Shown here one piece after another: positions 37,941-51,290 of a DNA stretch of 64,000 nt (within the stretch, counting starts at the first letter, position 1; each line of letters starts with the position of its first letter). The position numbers and the translations under genes were made by a program. The notes under the pieces were generated by a model. That model worked only from the letters and a program-made list of their open reading frames with translations, did not search any database and was not told where the DNA came from. The stretch comes from Rusavskia elegans (Eukaryota; Ascomycota; Lecanoromycetes; Teloschistales; Teloschistaceae): contig SAUG01000052.1 of the NCBI GenBank assembly GCA_011316305.1, positions 124,001 to 188,000 on the forward strand. Reading direction: 5' to 3'.

Positions 37941-40652
37941 TAGACTGGTTATTTCGATACGGGTTTCCGTCGATATTTCGAGAATCCGACCCGAGTTTTA
38001 ATAAATCGATTTCTAATATTAGAACCGAAAGTCGGATTGAATTATAAAGTAAAAACCGATAGAAATTCGATTCGACTCGGTTTTATAATTATATTAGATA
38101 ATCTAATATGAAAGTATATAGAAATAATATAAAATAACAATATATTTTATTTAATAATAGTTTATATATCGATATTCTATAAATAGTATTATTTTTTTTC
38201 TAAAATTTTTAATCTTTTAAAATATATTATTAACTAGTTATATTTATATTTTCGGCTATATTTTCAGATTTTATATTAATTTTTCAATAAATTATATCTT
38301 TTATTATTTAATAGTAATATATTTAATACGGACTATAGCTAGTTAATAATCTATAATAAGTAAATATAATTTAATATATTTATTTAATAGAAAAATAATT
38401 ATATAGATTTTAATTATATTTTATAAAACTATTAATATTATATTTTATTTTCTATCGATCTTTCTATTTATATATATAGTAGTAATATCGGTAAAGATAT
38501 TATAATATAATTTAGCGAAAATTATTTTAAAAATAAAAGGTTCGAAGTTTTTTTAATATCTATAAATTTTTTAAAATAAAATAATTTTAGACTTTTATTT
38601 ATATTTCTTTTAGTATATTTTTAGTTGAAGTTTTTAAAATATATTATTCTAAAGTATTACCGATATTATAATATTATAAAAAAAAAATTTTATTTTTTTT
38701 ATTTTTTCTAATTTTATTTCTTTAAGTTTTCGCTATAATTCTATAGAACGGAATTAATTTTCTATTAAAAATTATTTTAATATTATTATATAATTAATTA
38801 TATTTATTTAATATATTGTTTCTAGTTTAATTCGTATATACTATATATTATACTACGACGAATAAAAGAAATAAAAATTTAATAATATAATAAAATATAA
38901 TATAATATAGTATATATTATATCAATAATTAATTATAGTAGTTATTTATTAAAAAATAGAAGATTAAAAATAAAATAAAATTATTTAGATAATCGTCGGC
39001 TATATTATAGCTTGAAGATTAGAATTTTAAATAAATCTATATACTTTTAAAAATTTCTAACGTATTCTATTATTATAATATATAGAATCTTTAGATAATT
39101 CTATAGCAACTAATTATATTATTCTACTATTTATTTAGTTATTTATTTTGGTTTTGGTATCCGGTAAACCAGTGGTTCGGTGAATAAATCAAGTATTAGT
39201 ATACCAGTATTAAATATACGGTAACAGAACTTGTACCCTAGTTTAGTTAACGTAAATAACGGTTCTTTCTATAGAATTTCAATTCAAATTTGCTTAGCAA
39301 TGTGACGCATCCTTCCACCGATGACTCAACCAACGTCGAATTTTCACAGATAAGTATGCCTCGCAGTCATCGCTTCTTCTTCTTCTTTCACCAGCAACAC
39401 AAGCCCCTCGCAAGCACTGCGAATTATTCTACTATAATAATTAGTATATTATCTACTATATCTAAATTGAAACTACTATCTACTAAATTTAAATTAATTA
39501 TAAACCGTAAATACGATAAAATATAATCTATTACTAAATAAAAAATCTATAAAAAATAGAATATAAATCGTATTACGATATATAAATACTTTTAAAAATT
39601 TAAAAAAATAGATTTCTAGAAAAATATAAATATAGAAATAAAAGCTATATTAAAATAAAATATTAGAAATTAGAAAATAGACTATAGAATCGAGAAAAAG
39701 ATTTATAGTAATATAATAAAGAAATATATACTATACTAAAAACTAATCTATATATAATATTATATTATAATAATAATTTATATATTTAAGCTTTTATAGA
39801 AAATTTAGAAAAAATAATAACTAATAAATAGATAAAATAAAAATACAATAAAGTAATATATTATAATAATATATCGAATATAAATAGAACTATCTAATAT
39901 AGTAATTTCTATTTCTAATATTTTTTCTAATCTAATATCGCTATTAATAGTCCGAATAAAATAATTTTAAAAAAATATATAGCTTTAATTATTAATTTTA
40001 TCTTATAATAAATAATCTATTATATTAATTTCTAAAAACTTTAATTTACTAAAATTCTAAATCTTTTAGAAAATTAGATAATATTTATTAAAAAATTTAG
40101 TTATAACGAAAATATTACTAATTTATATATTAAATTTTTCTATAAAAAGAAAAATAAAATAGTAATAATATTATTAAAATTAATAAAAAGAATTAGATAA
40201 TAGAAAGATACTTTTCTATATAAAATAATATTAAAGTTAAAATTAATAAAAGTTTAACTAAAAGTATTAATTTTAATAATTAGAATAAAAATATAAAAAA
40301 AAAAACAGAAAAAAATAATAATAAAAATATAAAAAAGAATATTAAACTATCTAATTAGTTATATAAATCGAAAAATAATAGTCTAGAAAAAATAGATTTT
40401 TTATATATATTATTATACTAATATTAAATAAAAAGTATACTAGATTAATCTAATTTAATATAGACAAATATTTTTATTTTAATACTAGAATTATACTTTT
40501 ATACTAGAAGTCAATAGTTTTAATAAATCGAATCCGAAAATCTAAATTCGATCCGAAACCGAATTAGATCGGTATTTAGAAAAATCGGAACCGATTCGAG
40601 TCGGATTAATTTTTTTAATTCGAATTCGAAATTCGATCCGACGGCCAGTCTA
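37941..40652 (+). mobile_element. 2.4 kb hAT-type element with ORF relic, nested
   Basis: Starts TAGACTGG and ends CCAGTCTA, with TSDs TCGATATC (37933-37940) and TCGGTATC (40653-40660). Its interior corresponds in reverse to 29300-31661, including the unknown degraded ORF at about 40010-40400 (+). It lacks the transposase half. A retroposon sits at 39131-39422. Confidence 0.8.
39131..39422 (-). mobile_element. 5'-truncated retroposon copy, essentially free of RIP
   Basis: Bounded by 13-bp TSDs ATTATTCTACTAT (39118-39130 and 39423-39435). The reverse strand ends in the GAACCACTGGTTTACC block and an ACCAAAACCAAAATAA tail. CpA and TpG are abundant at 39285-39422, unlike everything around it, so this copy either inserted late or was too short for RIP. 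A 78-codon open frame from 39290 (+) is antisense and has no recognised content. Confidence 0.85.
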
Positions 40653-41439
40653 TCGGTATCTAGAAAAGTTATAACTGATTCGGATCGGGTCGGATCGATT
40701 CCTTTAATCCGGATTCGAAACTCGATCCGACGACCAGTTTATCTGTAACTTTTTAGATTTTATAATATCGAATTCTATCGGATTTCTTTTAAACTATCTT
40801 TTAATAGATTCTATTTTAATAATTATATACTTATCTATATATATTTCGTATTTTCTAATATTGATTCTAGTCGCTAGTTCGATAAATATTACTAGCGAAT
40901 TAGATTTTTCGACTATTACTATAGCTTTTTTAATTTTTAAATAGAGTTCTTTTTAGAAATAAACTTTTAGAGCTAAATCTTTCTAGTCCGTCTTATAAAC
41001 TAATATCATGAATTAATTAATATAGATAGCTATCGACTTCTACTACTTTAAAATTATTAGTTTTCTATTTTCTTTTCTATTACTCTATTTTTATTATTAT
41101 TTCTAAAAGTATTTTTTATTTTCGTTACTAGATTACTAAAGCTAAAAAAAATCTAGAATATTTCGTTTTTTCTTTTATTTTCCGGATTATTAAAATAGTC
41201 ATCTATATAAAACTATATCTAATTACAAACTATCTTTTCTAGAAATAATATTATATATAAAACTTTAATCGTTTCGTTTGAAAACTGGTTTAGATATAAT
41301 ATAAAGTAGATATTTATCTAGATAAACTATATCTTTAAAGATCTTTTATCTCTTTTATAGATATTAGACGTAGTTATTTTAAAATATCGGTCCGATCTAT
41401 AAAGCGAGATAATAAAACTAATATAATAAATTATTAAAA

Positions 41440-42173
41440 TATAACGTTTCTATATATAAGAAAATATTATATTTAAATCTAGCTATAGCCGTAGACGTAG
41501 TCCGAACCACTAAATAGTAAGGAAATTCTAGCGTAGATTATCGAAACTAGTTCTATATAACCGTAGAAATAAGATTTCGATATTACGAAATATTTTCGCT
41601 ATATAGATAATTATAACAGAGAAACGAAACGATATTTAGTAATTATTAGATTGGCCACTTCGGGTCGGATTTCCGTCGAACCGTCGGGAATCCGACCCGA
41701 TCTTAGCGGATCGAACCCGGGTATCTACTAAACCTATTTATTTAATTATTTATAAAAGTAGTATATTTAGGTAATATAATTAATCCAATTATAATCTTTC
41801 TAACTAGCGTAGTTAATTAATTAGAATTTTTTTAAATTATTCGTATAAGTTTTATACTAGAATTATACTTTTATACTAGAGCTTGGCGCCAAGATCTAGT
41901 CTTGGCGAATCGGGTCGGATTAGCTAACTCGGGTTCGAAATCCGATTCGACGACCAGCCTGGTAATTATATTAATAACTAATAAAAGAAGCTATCTAATA
42001 GAAGTAAAAAGCGTTATATATAAATAAAAATAGCTATTATAGCCGAAGGAAGCCGTAGGTATTTAGTACCGATTTATAAAAACGGCTTTTACAGCTAGCG
42101 CAGCTCTACGCTAATTAGTTTTTCAGATTAACCAATCCAACGCTAGTACTTTTATATAGTTAAAGACGTAACA
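41440..42173 (-). repeat. LTR (5' by orientation), interrupted by a hAT element
   Basis: Runs from TATAACG to GACGTAACA. Without the 315-bp insertion and one TSD copy it is 411 bp, against 414 bp for the partner LTR. Confidence 0.78.
41647..41961 (-). mobile_element. short hAT-type element in an LTR, 315 bp
   Basis: Starts TAGATTGG and ends CCAGCCTG. Identical 8-bp TSDs GTAATTAT at 41639-41646 and 41962-41969. The empty-site sequence is visible in the intact LTR near 33885, which confirms the insertion point and the duplication. Confidence 0.93.
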
Positions 42174-42178
42174 AAAAT

Positions 42179-44347
42179 ATCTATAAATATATTATTTATA
42201 AAATAAATCAAATTTAAATTATTATTTATATTTAGATTTTAGGTATAGATAATTTAAAGATTCGTTTAATAGAATTATATAGATTTTATAAAATAAAAGT
42301 TCGAAAAAATAGCGGAAATTGAATATCTCCGAAGATTCTATAATATATAATACTAGCCTCCGATTTAGTATTAATTAACTAAATATATAAAAAGATATTT
42401 CAGATTATTAATATTAATATTATTATTTTAATTTCTTTTATCTATTTTTTTTATATATATTCATCGTTTAAATTCGTTACTAATTCGAAATATAATAGTA
42501 TTACTATCGATAGCTAATATCGAATAATAGATTAGTAAATATTAAAAAGAAAAATAATTTCGAATAATTAATTAATTGATTAAATAATAGGAAAAACGAT
42601 TTATATTAATATTTTCCTAAAATTATATAAATATAAATAATTCAATATAGAGATTGAAATTAATATTTCATTTATAATATTTTTTTAATTTAAATTTTCG
42701 GGTAATAAAATTATTTCTAGTATTTTATAATTATTTTATAGATTCGTTATAATATTCGTATTATTTCTGTATTTATTAATATAATTTATAAAAATTTCTT
42801 TAAAAGAATTTATAATGGAAGAAATAAGATAAAATTAATTGAATCTATTATAAATTATATATAATAATTTGTTTATTTCGTAACGAATTTTTTTATAAAT
42901 ATTATATAATAGAATTTTTGATAGAAGAAAAATTAGAAGCGATAATTACGAGGTATCTTTATTTGTAAAAATCTATATAATAACTAGATTATAATAAAAA
43001 AAATACGTTATATAATTATATATATACGATTAATTATTGGGATTTTAATTTTATATTTTTAAAAATTTAATACTAGAAGCGCTAATTCGATTAGATTACG
43101 CAATTATTTTGATACTTAAATATTTTACCGAAACCTCGAATTAAAAATTCCCGAAGGAATTAAATTTAGACTAAAATCTAGAAAAAAACTATAATCTATT
43201 TAATTTTCTTCGATTAGAAACGGCTAAACCGAAATGATTTTCTAAATAATCTCTTTATATAATTTCTATATAACTTTGTATCAAAATCGACTTGATCGAT
43301 TAGAAAAAATTCAAGTATTGGATTGGCTATATTTAAATAAATTTGATTTAAAATTCTAAAAAATCGTAATTTATATTAATTCAATTAAAATATTAATTAT
43401 ATTACTATATATTCGTTACTAATATACTAACGTTTAATTTATTTATCGAACTATTGATTTATCGAATACTAAAACTAGAACCAAATTAAGTAAATATAAT
43501 ATAATTTTCGATATATATATAATTATTACTAACTACAATTTTTATTATAAAGTTTTGATTTATAAAATATTGGAAGATTTTTAGTTTAGTTTATAGATTA
43601 AACAATTCTTTATTTAATTTAATAAAGTTATTTTTAAATTTCTAATTAAAATATCAAATTACTAATATTATTATACTATGGTTTTTATCACTTTAACGAT
43701 TGTAGTATAATATAGAATATCCAGAAATAGATCTATTATCTTCGCTATAGAAATAAAAAAGCAATAAAAATAGAAAAAGAAAATAATAGTAGAAAAAACT
43801 AATAGTTAAAAGAAACGGCGAAATTCTAGAAAAATTTAAAAATCGTAATAGAATATATTTAAAATAATTATATTAAATATTAATTTCTACGGAATCGAAA
43901 AATATAATAATATAATAAAAGTAATTTTTAAATAGTAATTAATGGAAAATTTTAGATAATAGAAATTAAAACGTTCAAAAAAATATTCGATAATTCAATT
44001 TTCTATTAATCTATTGATTTATCTATATATATTTAAAAAATAAATCAATAAATTTAGATATAAATTTGTAATAAAGTTTTATAAATACGTTTAAAAAATT
44101 AAAATATTTTAGATGATATATTTAATAAATATATTTATCAATATAGATTAATAAAAAATGAATATATTAATATTTTTTTAATTTTAAAAGACGCGTTGAT
44201 ATTTTTTCAATTAAAATTCGATTATTAACTCGACGCGTTATAATCTATTTATCTAATAACTATTTGATATCATTAAATATATATTAATATATTTGATTTA
44301 TCTATAAAAGTAATCAATTGTAAAATTATTAAAAAGTTACTTCTAAT
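42179..44347. other. AT-rich segment keeping CpA/TpG, with retroposon and SINE pieces
   Basis: Very AT-rich without the strict RIP signature. A degraded retroposon copy spans roughly 42910-43500 (plus strand; the GAACTATTGATTTATCG block lies near 43450). A SINE-type body in reverse, about 43025-43345, interrupts it. No gene. Confidence 0.5.
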
Positions 44348-45450
44348 TAGACTGGCCGTCGGATCGGACTTCGAACTCGGATTAAAAAAACCGACCCGAT
44401 TTTAAACTGGCCATTTCGAAACGAGTTCCCGTCGATATTTTAAAAACCCGACTCGAATTTTAATAAATCGATTTAATCCGACCCGCTAAATAGTATAGGT
44501 CGGTTTCTAAAATTAAAACTAAAAGTTTAATCGAATAATATATAGAAACTAATAGAAATTTAATTTAATCCGATTAATAATTATATTAGATAATCGATTA
44601 CTATAGTTTTTATAAACGATTATAGTTTTAAATATATTGTTTTAATTATTTATAATAAATAATTTAGATAATATAAAATAATATTATATTTTATTTAATA
44701 CTAGTTAATCTAATAACTATAATTTATATTATTTCATTTTTAAAAAGTTCTAGACTATATATTTTTTTCTCGGATTTTTTAGTTATATAAAATTCGATTA
44801 TTAACTCGTTTATAGTTTTCAAGCTATATTTCTAAATTTTTTATTAGATTTTTAACTAAATTAAAAGATTTCAATTTAAATAATAATTCGTTTAATATAA
44901 ATTCCTATTAGATTAATATTTAAATAATATAAATATTGTCGTATATTAATAGTAATAAAATAAAATAATATATTTATATATTAGATAAATAATAATATAT
45001 ATTATTTTAGATTTTTATAGATCCGCTAATATTATATTCTATATTCTAATAATTCTAGCCGAACTAATTATTTCTATAGCGATATTTTCGAAGATTTCGC
45101 GATATAATCTAGTAAATAGTACTTTTAAAATTAGATTATTAAAATCTTTTTAGTAGTAACGGATATTTCGAAAAACTACGGTATTAACTTTTTATTTATA
45201 TTTTTATCGATATATTATTTACTAGACTATTTAAAATATATTATTTTAAAATATTATTTTTATTATTATAAAAACGGATTTTTCTTTTTTTTATTCGGTT
45301 TTTATTATTTCTAGTTTTTTTTAGATTTTTATAAATCGGTTTCGTAATATTTTTATATATTAGAATATCTTTTAGCGCTGTTATATAGTTTATTATACGA
45401 TTTTAATATATTAGTCGTTCGATTAATATATACTATAATTATATTTATAT

Positions 45451-46467
45451 TTAATTAATTTGTTTTTGTTTTGATATCCGATAAACCAGTGGTTCGGTAA
45501 ATAAATCAAACGTTAATAGACTAATATTAAGTATACGATAGTAGAATATATATTCTAGTTTAGTTAATATATATAATAGTTCTATAGAATTTTAAATTAA
45601 ATATATTTAGTAATATAATATATTCTTTTATCGTTAATTTAACGTAGATATTTTTATAGATAAATATACTTCGTGGTTATCGCTTTTTCTTTTTCTTTTT
45701 TTTACTAGTAATATAAGCCCTATAATACTATATTCTCGTAAATACTACGATTTACTAAAAGCTTTTACGTAGGTATATATTTCTATAATAACTATAGTTA
45801 TAAATCAAATTAGATAGTAGTATATTCGTAATAACTATATCTATTTACTCGGTTTCTAACTATTTCGTTATAGCTAGAGTAATCTATTTCGATTTTAATA
45901 AAAAACTTTTTTTTAATTACTTTTAAAACGCGTTATTCGATCTTTCTATTTTCTTTTAATCTAATCGATCGAGTAAAACTTCTAGCTATAGTAGCTAATA
46001 TATTATCTAGCGACCTTTTTAAAACTAGATAGTTTAAAAAATACTTTAATAGTTTAATAGAATATTTAGATACAGGTTATATAATAAATATAGTTAAAGC
46101 GACGGACGTAAATAATTATTTCGTAGTATAGTAAATAGATAGAGCGGAAATATTAGAAGTTGATAATTATATATAACGTCGAAGAAAGAATAATAGAAAA
46201 TTTATAATCGAATAAAAAAAGAAATAATTAAATAGAAATAATTAAATAGAAATAATTAAATAGAAATAATTATATAGAAATAATTAAATAGAAATAATTA
46301 AATAGAAATAATTAATACTATAAACTTTATCTGACGAACTATATATTTTTAGCTGTAAAAATTTCTTTATATATAAAATACAACAATCGTTACCTTATAT
46401 AATATTAATAAATTATATATATATATAAAAACTCAATATAATTTTAGATAAAAAGATTTTATAAAAG
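45451..46467 (-). mobile_element. retroposon copy, about 1.0 kb
   Basis: Identical 13-bp TSDs ATTATATTTATAT (45438-45450 and 46468-46480). The reverse strand ends in GAACCACTGGTTTATCGG and a tail near ATCAAAACAAAAACA. Longer than 36125-37058, partly because of the 14-bp tandem array inside it. Confidence 0.82.
46221..46314. repeat. 14-bp tandem array, about 6.7 copies
   Basis: Unit GAAATAATTAAATA, with one variant unit ending TATATA. It lies inside the retroposon at a place where other copies have a single unit, so it is a local expansion. Confidence 0.9.
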
Positions 46468-47098
46468 ATTATATTTATATAATATAATAAATAGAACGGT
46501 ATATAATATTATATAGTATATATTTTGTTAGAAATTTATATTAATAGTTATCTAATAATAATAAAGAAATCTAAAGTAAAATTTAATTAGTTAATATATT
46601 TATTAGCTAATTTTCGGCTAAAATAAATAAATCTATATATTTTTATAAATTTTTAAAATATTTTACCATACATTTTTATATATATATAATTACTATTTTT
46701 CATTTATTTTATCTAGTATTAATTATATTATTTAATTATATTATATAGGCTATTATTTAATATTCTATTATATCTGATTTAAAATTACTATTTATAAAAT
46801 TAAAATCGATTATAAATCGCGAACGCGGTAGAAAATAGTTAGAAATTTAAAATCAAAATATATATTTTATAAAAAAAATAATATAGATTTAATACTATAT
46901 ATAAATACTTTTAAAAATTAAAATGAACCGATATATAGAAAACTATAGATTTAAATATAATAGCTCTTTTGAAATAAAACGTTAAAGACGAGAAAACGGA
47001 CTATAAAATAAATAAAAAGTTAAATATCAATATAATAGAATTATATAAATAATACTAAATACTAATTTATATATAATATTATACTACGCTTTTCGCTT

Positions 47099-47756
47099 CG
47101 GCTATATTTATCGTATAACTCGTATTTAAACGTTCCGTCAAACTATTAAAATACTCTTTGGCTCGTATAGCTTTAAGAGGGTCGCCAGCTGTAAGACGGT
47201 CGCCAGCTAGTACGCTGGCTATTATAGCTAGAAGCTTTACCCGGTCGATTAGATTAAAGGGAAGTAGGAAGGTCGAATAGTACGTTTTAAAAGCGGTAAG
47301 AAAGCTATTTATATCGAAATTAGAATAGTTTACTTTAGCTACTACGAGGTAGTCGACGTCCGCGCGGATAGATATAGTTATTACGGATATAGATACTACC
47401 GTCTGGTTTAGTTTACAGCTATAGCTGTTACGGAAGTATATACGTACGTAAAGGGTTTTAGTAAGTCGTAGTATTTACGAGGGATATTACAGGGCTTATA
47501 TTGCTAGTAAAAGAAAAAAAAGAAGCGATAACTATAAGGTATACTTATTTATAAGTATTCGACGTTAAGTTATCGATAGAAAGATACGTTATATTATTAA
47601 GTAAATTTAAATTAAAATAATATAGAACCGTTATTTATATTAATAGAACTAGAATATAAATTCTATTATCGTATATTCGATACTAGTATACTAACGCTTG
47701 ATTTGCTTATCGAACCACTGGTTTATCGGATACCAAAATCAAAAAAAATTAACTAA
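47099..47756 (+). mobile_element. 5'-truncated retroposon copy, 658 bp
   Basis: Flanked by identical 16-bp TSDs ATAATATTATACTACG (47083-47098 and 47757-47772). It starts at a point internal to the full-length copies (the CTCGGCTATATTTAT-like block) and ends in an A-rich ACCAAAATC tail. Confidence 0.85.
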
Positions 47757-48255
47757 ATAATATTATACTACGAAACGAAATTCTATAATAAAAAATTTAA
47801 AAAAAAACGGAAATAATAATATTTATCGATTAGATTAAATAGAAATAAAATAAAATAATATAGATTAAATAGACCGGCTACTTCGATATAGATTTCTATC
47901 GATATTTTAGAAATTCGATTCGAGTTTTAACGAGTCGGTTTAATCCGACCCGCTAAACGGTATAAATCGGTTTTTAAAATTAAAATCGAAAATTAAATCG
48001 GATTATAAAATAGAAACCGATAGAAATTCGATTCGATTTACTAAACCTTTTATATATAGTATAATACTATAATTAATATAATAAATAAATATTTAATTAA
48101 TTTTATCTATAGATAATATATATAAATAATATATTTTCTTTAATTAAATAAATTTTTAATAGATAGATATTATTTTTATACTAAAATTAAACTTTTACAC
48201 TAGATTTTAATGGTTTTCGTAGATCGAATCTAGAAATTCGTATTCGATTCGGAAC

Positions 48256-48675
48256 TAGACTGGCCGGTTCGAATCGAATTTTCGTCGAACCGTCGAATAT
48301 TCGATTCGATTTTAGTAATCCGATCCGGATCCGACCCGAGTTTTAGTAGGTCGAATCCGGATCGAGTTATTTAATAATCCGATTCGGACCCGATCTAATT
48401 AAATAATATATTTAATATACGAATATTTTTATTTTTTAATAAAGATAATATATTGAAATTATATATTTTCTCGAATTAAAATCTTTCTAGCTGGTATAGT
48501 TAATTAATTAAAATATTTTTAGTAAATTTATATAAAAATTATATTAGCTTTATACTTTTATATTAGAAATTAGCTGTTTTAATAAATTAGATCGAATTAT
48601 ATTTTAGTCTAACTCGATTCGAGTCGGATCGGATTAATTAATCCGGATTCGAAATCCGATCCGACGGCCAGTCTA
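48256..48675 (-). mobile_element. nested hAT-type element, 420 bp
   Basis: Starts TAGACTGG and ends CCAGTCTA. Identical 8-bp TSDs TTCGGAAC at 48248-48255 and 48676-48683, inside the end block of the host copy. Confidence 0.92.
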
Positions 48676-48780
48676 TTCGGAACCGAATCGGATCGGTATT
48701 TAAAAAAGTCGAAACCGATTTAAATCGATATTTAGAAAAGTTAAAATCGATTCGGTTCGAACCCGGAATATAAATCCGAA

Positions 48781-49179
48781 TAGGCTGGCCGTCGGATCGG
48801 ATTTCGAACCCGGGTTAACTAATCCGACCCGACCGGGTTTTAAACCTAAGTTAGCTAACCCGATTCGATCTATTAAAACTAGATTTTAGCGCTAAATTGT
48901 AGTATAAAAGTATAATTCTAATATAAAAATTATACGAATAATTTAAAAAAATTCTAATTAATTAACTATATTAGCTAGAAAGATTATAATTAGATTAATT
49001 ATATTATTTAATTATATTACTTTTATATATAATTAAATAGAAAGATTTAATAGATACCCGAATTTAATCCGGATTCGACCCGGATCCGATCGTTTAGCGA
49101 ATCGAACCGGTTCGACCTACTAAAATCGGGTCGAATTCCCGACGGTTCGACGAAACTCCGATCCGAAATAGCCAATATA
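48781..49179 (+). mobile_element. nested hAT-type element, 399 bp
   Basis: Starts TAGGCTGG and ends CCAATATA. TSDs AATCCGAA (48773-48780) and AATTCGAA (49180-49187) differ by one C/T. The host sequence resumes on both sides. Confidence 0.85.
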
Positions 49180-49578
49180 AATTCGAATTCGAAATTCGAT
49201 CCGACGGCCAATCTAATATTAAATATAAATAAAATTATTTTATTTATAAATTTTTATTTCTAATATTTCTTTGGATTTACTATATTTACTAAAAATATAA
49301 ACGAGATTATTTTAATTAAATATATAGTTTTAATTGTTGAATTTATATAATAATAAATAATCTATTATAATAGTTTTAAAAAATTTCAAACCGTTAAAAT
49401 ACTAGAATTTCTATAAAAATAGTCGACGTTTACTACAAAATTTAGCTATAGTATTAATACGGCTAACGTAGCTATCGAATCTCTATATAAAAAAGAAGAT
49501 AAAAATACTAATAATATTATCGAAATTAATAATAAAAACTAGATAATAGAAAGATATTTTACTAAATAGAATAATATT

Positions 49579-50054
49579 TAGACTAGCCATTTCGGGTCGG
49601 GTTCCCGTCGAATCGTCGGAAATCCGACTCGATTTTAGTAGGTCGAACCGGTTCGACTTATTAAACGGTCGAGTCCGGATCGAATCCGGATTAAATTCGG
49701 ATATCCGCTGAACCTTTTTATTTAATTATATTACTTTTATATATAATTAATTAATAAATTAATTATTATATTATACTATTATATTAATAAATAATATAAT
49801 TAATTCAACTAGAATCTTTCTAGCTAGCGTAGTTAATTAATTAGAATATTTTTAAATTATTCGTATAATTTCTATACTAGAATTATACTTTTATACTAGG
49901 GCTTAGTACTAAAATCTAGTTTTAGTAAATCGGATCGGATTAACTAATCCGGATTTAAAATCCGATTAGATTAGATTACGTTTTAATTTAATCCGATTCG
50001 GATCGGGTCGGATTAACTAATTCGGATTCGAAATTCGACCCGACGGCTAGTTTA
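49579..50054 (-). mobile_element. nested hAT-type element, 476 bp
   Basis: Starts TAGACTAG and ends CTAGTTTA. Identical 8-bp TSDs ATAATATT (49571-49578 and 50055-50062). It interrupts the unknown ORF relic of its host. Confidence 0.9.
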
Positions 50055-50558
50055 ATAATATTAAATTCGAAACTAATATAAATTTAACTAGAAATACTAA
50101 TTTTAATTAAAACGAAAATAAAGATAAAAATAAAAATAAAGATAAAAATATAAATATAGAAAAGAAAAAAGATATAAAAGAAAAAACGAAAATAGAAACC
50201 GAATATAATAAAAATAAAAAAAGAATTATTAATTTATCTAATTGGTTATCTATATCTAGAATTAAATAAATATTAATAAATATATTATTAATAAAAATAA
50301 TAGATTTTATAATATAGAAAAAAAGATTTTAACGGTTTTAACGGATCGAATCCGGATTTTCGAATTTAACCCGAAACCGAATCGGATTAAATTCTAGAAA
50401 AATTCGACCCGACTCGATTCGATATCTAGAAAAGTCGGAACTAATTTAAATCGAATCGGTTTTTCTAATTTAAATTCGAAATCCGATTTAACGATTAATT
50501 TATCCGATCCGAATCGGTTCCGACTTTTTTAAATATTAAACCGATAGGTAGACTGGCT

Positions 50559-51081
50559 CTTTCGATACGCGTTTCTATCGGTACTTCGGGAATCCGACCT
50601 AAATTTTAATAAATCGATTTAATTTAATCTGTTAAATAATATAGATCGGTTTCTAAAATTAATATTAAAAATTAAATCTGATTATAAAATAGAAACCGAT
50701 AAAAATTGAATTTAATTTATAAAATCTTCTATATAAAATATAATATTCTAATTATAATAATATAACTCTATAATTAATATAACAAATGATTAATTTATTA
50801 ATTTTATTGATAAATAATATATATAGGTAATATATTTCTTTTTATTAAATTAATTTTTAATAGATAAATATTACTTTTATATTAGAATTATTCTTTTATA
50901 CTAGATTTTTACAGTTTTAATAAATTAAATTCGGAAATCCGGATTCGATCCGAAATCGAATTAATTTAATATTTAAAAAAATCAGAACTAATTCGGTTTA
51001 GTATCTAGAAAAGTTAAAACCGATTCGGTTCGAATCCGAAATATAAATTCGGGTTCGAAATCCGATCCGACGGCCAGTTTA
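50559..51081 (+). mobile_element. nested hAT-type element, 523 bp
   Basis: Starts TAGACTGG and ends CCAGTTTA. Identical GC-rich 8-bp TSDs CCGATAGG (50551-50558 and 51082-51089), unlikely by chance in this AT-rich setting. Good reference copy for the longer short-element subfamily. Confidence 0.93.
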
Positions 51082-51290
51082 CCGATAGGTTTTCGGTTTC
51101 TAATTTATAATTCGATCTAATTTAAATAATCTATAAAATTATTATAATTCGTATAATTCTAAAAAAAATCTACTATAAAAGTTATATAAATAATTTTAAA
51201 AAATCTTAATTAATTAACTACGGTAACTAGAAGGAATATCGTAGAATTAAATATATTATCTAATTATATTATCTTTATATATAATTAATT

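Larger units (their letters stand above)
37474..40741 (+). mobile_element. hAT-type element carrying a second hAT element
   Basis: Starts TAGACTGA and ends CCAGTTTA. TSDs TCTATAAC (37466-37473) and TCTGTAAC (40742-40749) differ by one G/A. Removing the nested 37941-40652 copy leaves about 548 bp, like other short copies. Confidence 0.82.
33689..42173 (-). mobile_element. second gypsy-type LTR element with nested insertions
   Basis: Two LTR copies in reverse orientation (33689-34102 and 41440-42173) define the ends. The outer flanks carry a matching 5-bp TSD AAAAT (33684-33688 and 42174-42178), while the inner flanks do not match as solo-LTR duplications would. That supports one element rather than two solo LTRs. 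Its own interior is only about 2.6 kb (34103-35799, about 37283-37473, 40742-41439). The rest is nested hAT and retroposon DNA. No pol motif was read, so the superfamily is inferred from LTR similarity to 23200-27172. Confidence 0.7.
47870..49215 (+). mobile_element. hAT-type element with two nested hAT copies
   Basis: Starts TAGACCGG and ends CCAATCTA. Candidate TSDs AGATTAAA and ATATTAAA have one mismatch. Without the inserts it is about 511 bp, the size of its subfamily. Confidence 0.72.
44403..50502 (+). mobile_element. 2.5 kb hAT-type element with ORF relic, inflated by insertions
   Basis: Starts TAAACTGG and ends near ATTAATTTA. Flanking 8-mers CCCGATTT (44395-44402) and TCCGATCC (50503-50510) differ at three positions, all C/T. 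After removing nested copies about 2.56 kb remains, close to the 2.4 kb of 37941-40652. It carries the third copy of the unknown ORF at about 49430-50110, itself split by a hAT element. Confidence 0.65.

Noticed and set aside
39290..39526. A 78-codon plus-strand gene in the AT block
   Set aside because: It lies antisense within an un-RIPped retroposon copy and runs out into the AT-rich flank; its openness reflects lack of RIP.
33689..42173. Two independent solo LTRs
   Set aside because: Their own inner and outer flanks do not form 5-bp duplications, whereas the two outermost flanks share AAAAT. This is suggestive, not proven.
46221..46314. CRISPR-like array
   Set aside because: The units are contiguous 14-mers without spacers, and the genome is eukaryotic.
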